Positions 1 through 12,817 of a stretch of DNA of 64,000 nucleotides are shown in pieces. A program made the position numbers and the translations under genes. Every line of letters starts with the position of its first letter. The first letter of the stretch is position 1. The DNA comes from Amia ocellicauda (taxonomy: Eukaryota > Chordata > Actinopteri > Amiiformes > Amiidae), in assembly GCF_036373705.1 (NCBI RefSeq), contig NC_089852.1, positions 29,252,707 to 29,316,706 on the forward strand. Direction: 5' to 3'. Under the pieces are notes generated by a model. It had not been told where the DNA came from. It made no database searches and worked only from the letters and a program-made list of their open reading frames with translations.

Positions 1-2703
1 TATTGGTCTGATAAACTATGTAATTAATATGCTGAAAATGACTTTATATATATAGTGCAAGTATTTTAAGCCATCAACTAAAATAAGTCCTTGAAAATTT
101 TTTCATATAACTTTTATAATTAGATTAAGTAATCAAGAGCTCTTGCTTTAACAAAAACCTGTGGCCCTCCACGAACTGAGTTTGAGACCCCTGCTATTCT
201 TGACAGTTTCTCACACATACACAGTGTATTGCTTAGATAAGCACCTATGAAACATTTATAGTTTGATTTAGGGGGTAGATTAATTTGTTCTGGAGCAAAT
301 GTGACATTGCCCTTGACAGTCTGGAAAAAGTGGACAGAGGGGGGGTACGTGGGACTACCTGCATGACCACGGACTGAATGTCCAGAACAGGACTGGACTC
401 TTGTCACTCAGTAATCCAATATCTGGATGTGATCAATCCGGCATAGTCTCACACTGCTGGTTCTGCCTGCACTGAGACACACACACACACACACGCTGAG
501 TCACACAGCCTTCTAAGTCACTGACATCAGACCACTGAAATCAGCATGCTTATACAGCTGTCCTGCAAAGCCAGGGGGTGGGGTGACCGACACTGCATGT
601 CACAGGCATATTTAAAACATACGGCATCATTTTACGCTGCTGGGTAAAGGTTTACCTACGCGTAAGACTCTAAGGACAGGCGATACTAAAGCTTAACTGG
701 TTTTGTCACAAGCCTTCTTAGTTTCATGCATGGGCAACATGACTATATGATTTATGTACACTACCCCCATGTTTCCTCTGGAGAAGCTGAATGAGGAAGC
801 ATTGAATTATGCAATCAATTTAATTCCATGAAACAGGTGCAGGAGGACATTTCAGTTACACACTGTAGGTACAGTACATTACAGTTCAGGTGAACTACAG
901 CATTAGAAGATCTGGTCTGTTACACTGAAATTCTCAAGGAGGATAAACAAATGGAGGGATCCGTAAAAAATCACCTTTATTTCAGTTGGGTAACTACCAT
1001 TAAAATACTATAATAATGATCATAACAAAATAGAATAGACAAAATCAGTTCCTTAGTTTACAAGACCCTAAGTCTAGGTAAAACACAATATTAGCCCCTG
1101 TACATAGACACAATAGCAGCAATATCAGGGAAGCAATACCAGGGAGCCGGGCCTCTCTCCACATCTTTCTTTCTCTACCTGGTCACACACTCATCCTGCA
1201 CTACGGCACCACCTGCCACATCACTCTCCTCCACTGTCTCTATTGCACTGATACAGTTTAGCCCTCTCCCAATACTCCATGGGGGGAAAAAAACAGGTGT
1301 GTAATTGGGCTGTTGGCTGGGAGTCCTGTATTGATGTAACAAAGATCTCACCCCCCCCCCCCCCCACACACACACACACACACCCTTGTCAATGTGGACC
1401 CCCAGGTCTCAGAGCTCAGATGTTGTTGTTTTTTACTGTTATATAACCAGGCTGACAGATAAGGCAGCTCTGTCAGCAGTGCCAGCCTGTTGCTATAGTC
1501 AGATAACTGGACACAAACACAGAGTCCACATCACATGAAATGTCACATCAGCAAAGCAGGGCAATATGGGAAATCAGTATTGAAACAACAAATAAAAGCT
1601 ACACTGCTTCACTTTATTTCATGCCTGACATGCTAATACCAGGAATAAAAAAAAAACATCATAGTTAATTGACGAAATACTCCATGTTTTTGTGGATTTA
1701 CATATTTGTTTGGTCATTGTTATTATAATAAGCTTGGAGGGGTCTACCTGAGTCCACCCCAGGGAAAATAATAACCCGCCCTCAATGATCTGAGTGAGGA
1801 CTGCACTGTAAAGACTGTTAAGAAAGATTTACGCCCCCAGCCCCCCCCCACACTTATTCCTTAGTTTTTTAGTGATTGCTGCATTTTGTCTTTATATTTT
1901 TAAGGGGGTTATACATTGATTAGTTAGCGTTTCGGTATTTTAGCATTTGGGTAATTTATGTTATTTTCTATTGTATTAGTTTAGTGTTTTAGACTATTCT
2001 ATCACCCTGTATCAGTAAAGGTGGATTTAGATTAGTAATTGTTTGTTAGGATAGCTTGCCCCATGTAAGCTCTGGAGAACAGACTTCTTGCCCTGTCTCA
2101 CTGTATTGAATATCATCCCCTGTGAACCAAAGAAAAATAAAATTAATTTTACTAACCCGGTGTTCGTGGTTGAGTTTGTGGGCATGTTATTCAAATCTGC
2201 CTTGGGAGTATAAGGGTGGTATTTAGGTTCCCAGTCCTCACAAACCCTTTGGGTGGCACAGTTGAGGTATCAAGATGTCGAGTGTCACCACCGGCTGTGT
2301 CATCCGCCCCGGTGATCGAAGTGAAATCGGTCAATGAAGGTGACAGAGCTGGGTCTTATTATCCTTATCCTATTTTTATTAAGCACAAGCCACGTACACA
2401 GGTAAAGTTTCTCCTATGTAAAGCAATCGTTAATATTGGAGGACTTTAGAAATATATGTTCTACATTAAGCAACACATTAACATTTCTGCATCAGAAAGA
2501 CATGTCAGGTTGAGAAAGGTAGATGCATTTTGGTGACTGTTCTCTCCTTTAATGGAAAAATAAACTTTAGTGTGCAACACAGTAAAGTAAAGTCTGTGGC
2601 TTTCCTGGGCTTAGCCTTTTATATTATTAAGACCATCTGTTTTCTATCAGTTTGATTGCCTGTAAAGCAGCAACATCTATACTCCCTGCCTAATGCAGCA
2701 ATG
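1..2703. other. Gene-free left flank; possible LTR-like remnant
   Basis: No exon or domain recognised. A stretch at about 2130-2290 has AATAAA, a CCCGGTGTTCGTGG phrase and then GTGGCACAGTTGAGGTA. This resembles the end of a long terminal repeat and a primer-binding-like site, but no partner LTR or gag/pol was seen, so this is only a suspicion. A short (CA)n lies at 479-495. Confidence 0.3.
1350..1383. repeat. Poly-C followed by (CA)n
   Basis: About 17 C residues then CACACA. A second C-rich patch lies at about 1840-1850. Confidence 0.95.
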
Positions 2704-3570
2704 TTTTTAATTGAATTTAACCTTTATTTAGCCAGGTTAGTCAATTGAGAACCAATTCTCATTTACAATGATGACCTGGCCAAGAGGCAAACATCATTAC
2801 AGCACATATTAAACAATTTAAAGTCAGCAAGCACAGATATCAATGAACAGAGCCTTCAATTTTTGCTTAAACATATGGATTGAAATGAAGCTGAACAGCT
2901 TCACACTATGTTGTAACTCATTCCAGTCATTGGCAGCTGAAAACTGAAACGAGTTGCGGCCAAAGACAGTATGGACCTTCATTAATACCAGCTTGACAAA
3001 AACACCTGATTACCAATTATGTAATTAGGAGCTCTGCATAACATTATTTTATATATTAACTGGTGCCAGTAAAGTTCACAGTGATGTGTTTTAAATGGAG
3101 CACCAGTCAGAAATGTAATGGCAGGATGGTAAAGGACATTACAATATAAGAAACCAAGTCTTTAGATTGTACAAAAATAATGTGAAAGTGTCCAGTCCAA
3201 CCAGATTCCAAGATACTTATAATTAACTTGCTCTAGCTCAGACCCAGCATGAGTTACAATCGTACAGACATCGCTAGATTTATTGCTATTGAACAGCATA
3301 CATTAGTTTTATTCAAGTTCAATAAAAGATGAAGATACAATATTTAACTGGCAACTAATAAAGGGATATGAGGATGGGGAAAATGTGCTCAATGCTTTAT
3401 TTCTGGTGATAATTTGAGCTGCACAATTCTGTACATATTGAAGCCTGTTGATAAGCTTAGATGTAACGCCAACAAACAGTGAATTACAGTAATTAAACTG
3501 GGGAGAACTGAAAATGTGCTCAAGCTTCTCAGAATCAGGCTTGAACAGGAATGGCCTCAGTCTGGCCATG
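2704..3570 (-). mobile_element. LINE 3' end relic (RT C-terminus plus 3' tail)
   Basis: Read on the minus strand, 3569-3400 encodes NYCNSLFVGVTSKLINRLQ and VQNCAAQIITR, the conserved stretch after the reverse-transcriptase palm in fish L2/Rex-type LINEs. Further on comes GRNSFQFSAANDWNELQ, the usual C-terminal block. The 3' end has the familiar CTGGCTAAATAAAGGTTAAA tail near 2717-2740. Stops and gaps show it is dead. Confidence 0.8.
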
Positions 3571-3599
3571 TTCCAGAAACCACATTACTGGGAGTGATG

Positions 3600-4459
3600 T
3601 GATGCTTGTTCACTTTCCTGATCGGGTGCGGTGTTGCCACAAGCATCACTTCAGTTCTGTTGCGGTTTAGTCAAATCTTTATATCAGACAGGCAGTTATT
3701 TAGTAAGGAGATTTCAACAGAGATTTCTGGTGTTTTTGTCACAGACGGTGACAACTTTGGGTACATTTTTATTGCACTTTGTGATTTAATTTGTTTATTA
3801 CTTAATGACTTACTCAGCAGCAGCACCGCCACCATAACCGCAGGCAGGGTAGGAGAGTTCCCGAGACTGCAACAGAGCACTTCAGACAGATACGACATTG
3901 GAGCCATTACATTTCATGAAGTGCCAGGGAAGATTCAGGACTGAGATCTGCAACGAGAGGCAGCATTACAAAAGATAAGTATTTGTTGAATGATTGAGAA
4001 ATGCTAGAGGCTGCATTGAACTTGACACAGGAGCTTATGGAGATTGCAATTTAAAAACTATAGAATAATACACAGTGAAAGAGGATTAATATGATGTATC
4101 AGTTATATAATGTGCTGCTGACTACTCCCTATACTTTGGTTTCTGACAGAAGAATCATCGTGACCTGAAGGAAAAACAGAGACTTAGTTAAACCTTACGA
4201 ATTCTGGGCTAAATTATGGTTACTTGCAGCAGCTTCTATGTTGTGAAGTCCCTCTGGGGGTGTCAGGGCCCCCTGCGGTTGGTGATCCAGGTATAGTCCT
4301 GACGCACATATCTGGTGGAGAGACGAGCACAGCAGGACGGTGATAAAGGGACATTGATTGTCGTGATTAACAGGTGGTGTGAATGAAAGGAGATTTAAAG
4401 CTATTGCCTTGGGAAGAACTGTCCTAGTGAGGCTTGAGACTTCCTAGTGAGGCATGCTT

Positions 4460-4496
<37 letters not shown>

Positions 4497-7400
4497 TACA
4501 CACACACACTCCTGTTTCTACCATCCTGGACACCTGAGGAAACAAGGATATGAATAGCACCACCTGGAGGTGGTGTTCTTTCCCACTAGGAGGCTAATAC
4601 TGACTGGGAGTTGTAGTATAATTACAGAGGATGGGAAGACTTAACACCACCCCCCAAGCAGGTTCAGACCATCCAATTCACAGACACCAAGTAAGTACAA
4701 AGTTGTCTTATTTCTCCTTATTTCACAAAAAGCAGACAGGGCAGGAATTATGTACTCCACAATTACACAGGGAAAATCCATGTAAAAGTAGAAATCTCTA
4801 TGCTAAAATTGCTTTTACACTTCAGGGCAATACAACCCTATACAAATCTAGACTCATTGAAAGAAACAGAAAACAAAAATCAATAAGGTCCCTAATTCCT
4901 GGGGCATGACAAAGGGGCATCATATTTTCTCATTATCTATATACTTGATTGCCAGGGAGTCCAGGGATCCTCTTTATCTGTGTTGCCTGTTCATCCATAT
5001 TTACTTGCTATTCTGATCAAGTGTTTTCAAACACAACTACCATTCAGGCTTCAGGTGGTGTTGCTTCATAACAAGTTATCAAGTGGGAACAGACTGGGTT
5101 ATGTATCTGTTCATGTAACACTGTGCAACCTATTTCTATGCATGTTTATTCTTTGCACAGCTATGCAAAGGCAATCTATGTTTCTGGCAGAGTGGTGTTT
5201 GATCAGTGATATGGACTCCTTTACCTATGGTTACCTTCAGTGTCCTACTGCTCACAGCTTCTGCCTACAATCAATGGCTTTTCTATGGGCAGCATTCACA
5301 GCATCAGACTTTGATGAACAGGGTAACCAAGAACTGACTACTGGTCAATGCTGTTATTTGAAACATCTCATCATTCCCACAGCAGGAAAACTGAGATAAA
5401 GGACATAATGCAGATGCTTGGAGATATTGATTTGTCTGGTTCCCATGGGAAAGAGGATTGTTACATGCAGGAAAACCTTGATCAGGATTGCAGATGCATC
5501 TCCCAGTACCATAGTCTTTGTATGCAATTTCTTTGCTTAAGTTTGTTTCTATTCTCTATAAGTGTTCAATCCCCCACAATACAAAAAGATACAGGAGCTT
5601 TAAACAGCTGCAAACTTTTAAAAAATAATATTAATTCAGATTTGAACAAAATCCAACATAACTAATTCCAGCCTATAATATTAGCCCAGAAACCAGTATG
5701 TTACCTCGCATAGTGCCATGACTGGCATTGGGCCCGTCCAGTCACACTCCTCGGACACATGCCCCTTCTCTCTTGACAGCAGTGATCGAGGTAAACACCT
5801 TGGAAGAGTCACAAGCTTCTCAGCTGTCTTAGCATCAAGGGGCAGGTTATATTAATCTGCCATTTCATTGCTCTGAAGCACATTTTCATACACGAGGAGT
5901 GCTTGGGAAACTTCTGTCAGATTTAGAAGGAGCCTCCAGAGACCACTACTGCGGCGCCTAGTTTTACTCAGGCTTGCTCCCTTTGTTTATTTTGTATATT
6001 TATTTTGAAAACTGAGTATTTTTCTCATTATACCCTCCCAAGTTGAAGTCACCAATTGTAAATCAGTGTGGCTCAATGATATGACCCTTTGTGTGTTGTG
6101 CAAATGTTTAAAAGGAGTGTCTACACTTGGTCATGGGGTGGTTTTGTATTGGATATAGAGAGTAATACCGACAACCGGTTGTGACGAGGAGAAACTTCTA
6201 CATTGAGTTGAGTTACAGGTTTATTATGATGCAGAAATAAATAAATGTCAAATAGTGTACAACATGGCAGCTCAGTGCTTAGTGTAAAGTGTAAGGTGAG
6301 AAAAGAGAAGAGAGAAACATCTACACCTTGTATTACTTGCTGGTGGAGGGATAGATGATTGTAGATGAAGATGAGGTCATATAGTGGAGGTGGCAGTGGA
6401 AAAGCAGCAGAAACGTCCTCTGTAGGGGGGACACCTGCATCTAGGGTCACTGGTTGGAGAAATGCTGGGGCAGGGGCACAGTGTGGATACCAAAAGCAGC
6501 AGGGGTCAGAAACGAAGCAATGGCAGGGTAGACAGAGCATCAGGGGCCAACACTGTGCCATGTAGGTCACCGGCAGGATGGAGAGTGGGAACCTAGATAC
6601 CCACAGCCTGAACCACAGGTAGGACGCCTAAACACACAGTGGCTGGGGGGCAAGTTTTGACAGGAGGAGAATTAGGAGGAAATCAGGCAGGTTGATGGTG
6701 GGAATTATTTTGTTACTATGCTATTTCAATGTGTTTATTTTCCATACTTTTTATACAAAACATATACATTGCAGGTTTATATGTGTATGAGGGAAATGGC
6801 AGCATTCATCAGTACTGGAGATACATGCATCCATCTGCCAGTGAATGGGATATAGTGTTGATGATAAGTTGGATAATGGGTATCTGTGCCTGCTAATAAG
6901 CACAGACCTTGTTTGCCATGGATCTACGGTAAGCCAAACTTTCATTTAGAGATATCAGGAAATACAATTTAAGATATCTTAAATTGAATTGCAGATCTCT
7001 CAAATTTGATTAGTTAATGTAAAAACAAGACAAACTAACAAAAAAGTACTTTACTCTGGTGTACAGTAATATGTACCCAAAGTCCTCTCTACTTTGACAG
7101 ATATCCTCCAGGGGATAACTGACATGCATACCTGCAAATGCTTCAAAACAGTGATCTGAATTTCCAGATTGTGTGCACAGGATACAGAGACAAAGTAAGA
7201 AAGTAATGAGTAAGTAATTTCAAGAAATTGGTGGTTGAGATTTCCTTACTACACCCAGTGCTTACAAACATAAGTCACCAATCTCCACGATTCTCACTAT
7301 CCTTTATACTCACACCAAGCACAGTGCATATACCTTACTGGTTCACATAAATGGTCACGGTGTCCAATTATTCTACAATTTGTATGAATGTCTGCTTCGG

Positions 7401-8311
7401 CTTCAGTGCAAAATGTGACCCACCCTCAATGTTTAGATACACTCTGGCCATTTAAGTGATAAAGGCATTCATTTATTTTCATTTCTCTTTTGCCTCACTT
7501 TTATTTGTCCTAACTGGGTAGGTACCTTAAAACTTGAGCCGTAACTTTAAGAAAACAGGAAGAAAACAAAGCTTTTGCAAATTCAGATTAGTTCTCAACA
7601 CTAGAGGTCACTGGTCTTTAGAACAGTCTGAAACAACAATCTGTCCCATTCCAGTCTAAATCACTGATCAGGGCCTCTGGGTTGGAATGATTGCTTTAGG
7701 CAGTGAGGAGGAGAAACAGAATGAAATGATATGGGCCGACACAGGATATTTAGTTTTGCTTCCGATTATGATCATTTCTTCCCACAGTTGAATTAATTGT
7801 ATAATTCATTATGGCTCATTATTCTGAATTCTAATTTGGAATGGAAGAATTTAGTTTTAGATCATCCCAAATAACATTTGCTGACTGTTATTCAACTCTA
7901 TCCCTTGTACTAACATAGTAAATACAGTACAATTGCCTTTTCACAAATGCTTGAAATGTTTCATAATGTGAGGCCTACATTGCACTCAGAGCTAGGGGGG
8001 CAATACAGAGATGACTTAGGCAGCTCTTATATATAGCACTGCGCACACAGGTGCTAGGTAACCAGTCCCTGTTGTGTAGCAAGCAGCAGATTCCCCGGGG
8101 GCTTTGAACCTGCCTAACCCCACCTGTGCTCAGGCAGCTGTGCATTGACCCTCAGGCAATCATAATAAGGCTTATCATTATCTGTGCATTGATGGCTGAG
8201 ACATTTTTAGATTTCCATACTCTAGAAACCATGACAATAATACAGCTACTACTGTGTAGTATATTACAATACTGGTGTATTATGAACTCTAATGAGTAAA
8301 AGCCCTAGAAT
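3600..8311. other. Gene-free stretch
   Basis: Weak frames (for example 4980-5399, 6121-6570) show no domain, no splice context and no usual coding bias. Nothing else was recognised besides the microsatellite at 4461. Confidence 0.5.
4461..4511. repeat. (CT)n(CA)n compound microsatellite
   Basis: CT run to about 4493, then ACATACACACACACA. Confidence 0.97.
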
Positions 8312-9051
8312 GTTGTGTAGTCTGTGTAGTGTGTAGTGTGAGAGTGTGTGTAGTGTGTGTGTGTGTGTAGTGTGTAGTATGAGAGTGTGTGTAGTGTGTG
8401 TGTGTAGTGTGAGAGTGTGTGTAGTGTGAGTGTGTAGTGTGTAGTATGAGAGTGTGTGTAGTGTGTGTATAGTGTGAGAGTGTGTAGTGTGAGTGTGTGT
8501 GTAGTGTGTGTGTGTAGTATGAGAGTGTGTGTAGTGTGTGTATAGTGTGAGAGTGTGTAGTGTGAGTGTGTGTGTGGTGTGAGTAGTGTGAGAGTGTGTA
8601 GTGTGTAGTATGTGTGTAGTGTGTAGTGTGAGAGTGTGTGTGGTGTGAGTATGTGTGTAGTGTGAGTGTGAGTGTGTGTGTGTAGTGAGTGTGTGTAGTG
8701 TGTGTAGTGTAATTGTGTGTGTGAGTGTGTGTGTGTGTGTGTAGTGTGATTGTGTGTGAGTGTGTGAGTAGTGCGAGCGTGTGTAGTGTGTATGTAGTGT
8801 GAGTGTATTGTGTGTGTGTAGTGCGATTGTGTGTGTAGTGTGTGTGTAGTGTGTGTGTATGTGTAGTGTGTGTGTGTGTGTAGTGTGTGTGTAGTGTGAG
8901 TGTAGTGTGTATGTGTGTAGTGTGAGTGTAGTGTGTGTGTATGTATGTGTGTAGTGTGAGTGTGTGTGTGTATGTGTGTAGTGTGAGTGTAGTGTGTATG
9001 TATGTGTGTAGTGTGAGTGTGTGTGAGTGAGTGTAGTGTGTGTGTGTATAG
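8312..9051. repeat. Long degenerate GT/GTGTAGTGTGAG minisatellite
   Basis: About 740 bases of (GT)n punctuated by TAGTGTGAGAGTGTG-type higher-order units. All three minus-strand frames stay open as Thr-His-rich nonsense, which is a composition effect and not coding. It lies about 300 bases beyond the stop codon of the melanoregulin-like gene, so it may be in or just past the 3'UTR. Imperfect TATAAA-type words at 9054-9072 are the only polyadenylation-like signal seen before it. Confidence 0.97.
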
Positions 9052-9346
9052 TACATTTATAATATTTATAAAACATGACATGAGATGGTTTTTCTTTTCA
9101 TATGTCATATTTGGAAAGTTTGGGTTGTCGGGAGCCCTTCAAATCTCAGGGTGAACTTGACATGGAATAAACAGGAAGAGCAGGAATGTTGTAAAGCCCA
9201 TCTTGTCTCAGAGTTTCTTGGGACAGTGAGGGGGAGCAGTCCAGTTCCCCTTGTCTTGCTTCTATTACAACTGGACCCAAACCCCAAACTGCGAAACAGT
9301 GCCCCCTACTGCCCTACCCAGTCAGGTGCCCGATCAGCAGCACAGC

Positions 9347-12300
9347 TCAGTCCAGCGATTTACCCAGGAATACATCCTCATCCATCTCCACACTGCCATC
9401 CTCCACCAGATCCACTTCCTCTTCCTCCTCCACCTCCTGCACCTCCTCTCCTGGCGGTAGATGATTGGCCTTAGCCACCAGGATGGGCAGAGTCATCAGC
9501 GGCTCAGCCTCGCCCTCGTCCTGGTTCATCTCGTCCTCCTTGGGGTAGAAGCGGCGTGCTTTGTCTACAAAATCCTCGGCTGCATCTAGATAGGCCAGTC
9601 GGTCCTGAGAGAAGACCTGAGAGTAAACTCATACACATATATACATACATACCTGCTACTTAAACACGCACGCTCTGGACATATCTGTGTTATGTATAAT
9701 TTATGAATATGTACAGGTCCAGTAAACCTCAAGTGAATCAGTGAGATAGGGTAAGAGATAATGTTACTCCTCTTCCTCTCCCTCCTTCCTTCCCACTGCA
9801 CCTCTCCTATCTGCCTTCCTGTTTTTCTGCCTCCTTCTGCCCTCCTTACTCTCTGTATCCTTTTCCTCACCTCTCAACACCCTTCTCCCATCCTCCCTCC
9901 TCCCACGCTCACCTCTTCCGTCTCTGTCCTCCTTTCTCTTCCCTGTACCTTCCTCTCTGCCCATTCGCCTCCTTCCCACTTCTTTCTCTGCTCACCCCAT
10001 CTATCTCCATCCTCCTCTCTTCCTTCCACCTCTGTATCCGTACTCTCCATCCTCCTCTCTCAAACATACCTGTCCCTTTCAGCTCCCCTTACTTACTCCA
10101 CCCTACTTCCAGTCTCCCGTCCCCCCAGGTCTGAGTGGTCCTCACCAACACAAAGAGATAGCGCTCTGGCGGCGGCCCCTTATTGTCAAAGATGCCAGTC
10201 TCTTCACTCAAGGTCTGCAGGAGGGAGCGGGCGGCAGCTGCATGGCGCAGGGTGCCATAGGAGGCACTAGAGGAGACCGTGAGGAGAGATTCTGCCTCGT
10301 CCACAAACCCTGAGGGGTTGAGAAGAGCAGTGATGCAGGCCGGGAAAGGAAGGTTCAGCGTGAGGAAGCAAGGAATGATAGGAAGGGGGGATAAGGAAGA
10401 GAGAGGGATAATATAGGTGGAATGGAAGGGATGGGTTAGAATGGGTAGGAGGGAGAGAGATAATAGGTGGCAGCAGAAGGAGGTAGAGGGGTGAGAAAGG
10501 GAAGAGAGGGAGGCAGGGAGAGATGGAAGTGCAGAAATGGAAAGAGAGAGGTGAAGAGATGGTAAGCCCATGGTCAGAGATGGCATTCAGTCCACACGTG
10601 TCTGTTTTTGTCTTTCTATTTGTCTTTTATCTTTCAGTTTTCCCTATCTCCCTTACCCAGGTTCTCCAGGATCATCTTCCACTTCTCCCTCACATCACGT
10701 CGCACCTGCCGCATGGCGTAAATATCCACACTGAGCCGCCGGTACCCCTGAGAGACATGGAGCGAGAGACAGAGAAATGGGGTAGGGGATAGTCTCTGAA
10801 TATACAGTGGATTTCATAAGTATTTGCCCCCCCAAGGACTTTTGGACATTTTGTATTGCTACAACCTGGAACTAAAATGGACTGTACAGTTTGAGTTTAA
10901 AGGAATTGAGGCCAGAAAACAAGAGACACTTCAGCACTTCACACAGAGTTGTGGGTCTCTAGAACAAACACCCCAGCCATGTTGATGAAACTGGATTATC
11001 ATGAGTTGAATGGCGTTCTCTTATTTGCAAATTCCTTATGTTTTCATTCACACAGTCACAAACACACAAACCCCCAGATGTCTCATTTCATTATGCTTGA
11101 CTGTGAAGCGACTGTTTGTAGAAATTCTCAGTCTTTGTGCTGCTTGCACTCTTTCTATTTGTTTATACCTTTCTCTGACTTTAACTCTAACACTGTGGTG
11201 ATCTGTTCACAAAGGATACACAAATAATTAAAAGTAGAATTGAATTGAAATATAAACATGAGCAGATGTGAATATACAGCCAGAAACTTCAAATAGGCCC
11301 CAAAATAGAATTTTATTGTATTACTACTATCAGTATTATTATAATTGTTAAAGTGAAATATTCCTATACATGCTTTGGCAATACTGAAACACATACTAAT
11401 GCTTTATCATCCCAATAAAGCTCTTTTGAACAGAAAAACTCTCACAGTACAACAGCCTGCTGTGAGCTTAGATCTCCCTCTGGTGGACACTCCTGATAAG
11501 TGCACTCTGTCTGTCCTGAACAGTTGTCTGACAGTCCTTCACACAAGTCTTAAAAACTGTGCTGAGCCCAAGGCCTTGTGTACAATTACTATTATACAGG
11601 CAAAGCAGTTAATACAATTAAGCACAATTTTAAAATCACTTAATTTTATAACATATGAAGAAAATACTGCTGGAACAAATTTGGATTCAACAAATTGTGT
11701 CCACTAAGACAGACTATTTTTTTTTAGATTTGTTTTATCCATGTATTTAATCTCATGCTGCAGATTCACGGCACAAACGGATGAGCTACAGGCAGTGCAT
11801 CAATACTGTGTAACATATTCAGAGCAGGCATTACAAATAGTATAGTAGTAGGTACAGTAAGGCAATACAAATTCAAGGATGAATACATAGTAAATTATAC
11901 AAATCACCACAGACGTTTGGAACTGCCATTCGTCAGCTAGTTTGAATAAAGCTTATGTATTCACAGAGAAAGTAAAGCATGGTAAATGAAAAGGGGAACA
12001 GATATAAAAATATTTAAAGCACTCTGAACTGTGACTTGCCTGCATGTTCTTGCTTTTCAAGGTACGGCTGCCCCCCTTTCTCTCTCCTCCTCTACCTCCC
12101 AACCCCCTGGCCTCAACACAAAGCTCTCCACTGTGACAACTGTTCTCCCCTAACACCCCCCCACCCGCCCATCTCCACCTCTCTGACCTGGGATCCCCGG
12201 CGTGTCTTGGACCTCCTCTGCAGCAGGTTGTAGAGGTCGCGGTCGTCGTCTCTCTCGGTGTGGAACTTGTCCGCAGGTTCGCTCCACAGGTTGGTCTCCT

Positions 12301-12817
12301 CTGCCCTGCGCCGCTTTGCCTCACGGTCAAAGTAGAGCAGAGTCTCACTGCAGACACACAGTACTATCAAACACTTCCACACTCAAGAAACACACACACA
12401 AACAAACAGTACACTTAAAAAGACACACACACAGCAATGTCACACTAAAAGAAACTTACAGAAATACACTGTCACATACATTACATATTAACATAGTACG
12501 GTCACATAGAAAGACACTACACCATAGGTAGGACTGTCACACACAACCCAGTAACACACAATCCTACATACTCGCTCGCCATCACATTTTGTGATCGACA
12601 AATATTGAGGATAATGAAGGGTTCTGTAATGGAGTTCTGTACATGACTGTTTCATTGTTCCTATAGCTACTCCTGTGTTCAGATGTTGTGTTGAGTATGC
12701 TGGGGTATTTTGGGGGTGTCCATACCTCAGAAGTGGGTTCTTCTCCTCTCGTTCCTCCTCTTCACAGCAGCAACAGCAGCAAGAGCGAGCACAGAACCTC
12801 CGAAGACCAGAACCCAT
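9347..12817 (-). CDS. mreg: Melanoregulin-like protein, 5 exons, complete
   Basis: Minus-strand exons: 12726-12817 (ATG at 12815-12817), 12188-12347, 10657-10747, 10146-10309, 9347-9604 (TGA at 9347-9349). All have AG/GT borders and compatible phases; the total is 765 nt, 254 aa. The N-terminus has a run of six Cys (residues 13-18) followed by an acidic stretch, the layout of the palmitoylated N-terminus of melanoregulin. Next come family blocks: NLWSEP, HTERDDDRDLYNLL, DIYAMRQVRRDVREKWK, ILENLGFVDEAESLL, the SEETGIF block, ERYLFVLDRL and AAEDF-KARRFYPK. Known family role: melanoregulin links lysosome-related organelles to retrograde transport (RILP/dynactin) and shedding. Human MREG is 214 aa; here the C-terminus diverges after RRFYPK and adds an acidic tail rich in Glu and Asp. 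It could be the mreg orthologue or a separate paralogue; its position beside stard3 differs from human MREG (2q35). Family assignment is firm, orthology is not. Confidence 0.88.
9762..10080. repeat. C/T-rich tract in intron 4 of the melanoregulin-like gene
   Basis: About 320 bases on the plus strand made almost only of C and T (TCC, CTCT and CCTT words), hence G/A-rich in the gene's transcript. It opens false long frames on both strands. Its complement in composition lies on the other side of exon 4 (10330-10560). Confidence 0.85.
10330..10560. repeat. G/A-rich tract in intron 3 of the melanoregulin-like gene
   Basis: Plus-strand purine-rich stretch (GGAAGG, GAGAGAG, GGGAGG words), so C/U-rich in the transcript. 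It sits upstream of exon 4 in the transcript, while the purine-rich transcript segment from 9762-10080 sits downstream of that exon. Confidence 0.8.
10795..10935 (+). mobile_element. Tc1/mariner-like terminal relic
   Basis: Contains CATAAGTATTTGCCCCCCC, then GGACATTTTGTATTGCTACA and AACCTGGA. This is the same terminal pattern as the larger relic at 18890 (ATATTCACACCCCTTGGAC, ACATTTTGTTCAGTTACAAC). It lies in intron 2 of the melanoregulin-like gene; only one end is recognisable. Confidence 0.6.

Noticed and set aside
4980..5399. 139-codon plus-strand open frame with hydrophobic stretches
   Set aside because: No recognisable domain, no splice or promoter context, composition like flanking DNA; expected by chance in 64 kb.
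6121..6570. 149-codon minus-strand open frame
   Set aside because: No family resemblance and no codon bias; overlaps another open frame on the opposite strand.
8264..9108. Three overlapping open frames of 255-270 codons, all Thr/His-rich, minus strand
   Set aside because: They are translations of the GT minisatellite; all three frames are open at once, which no real gene shows.
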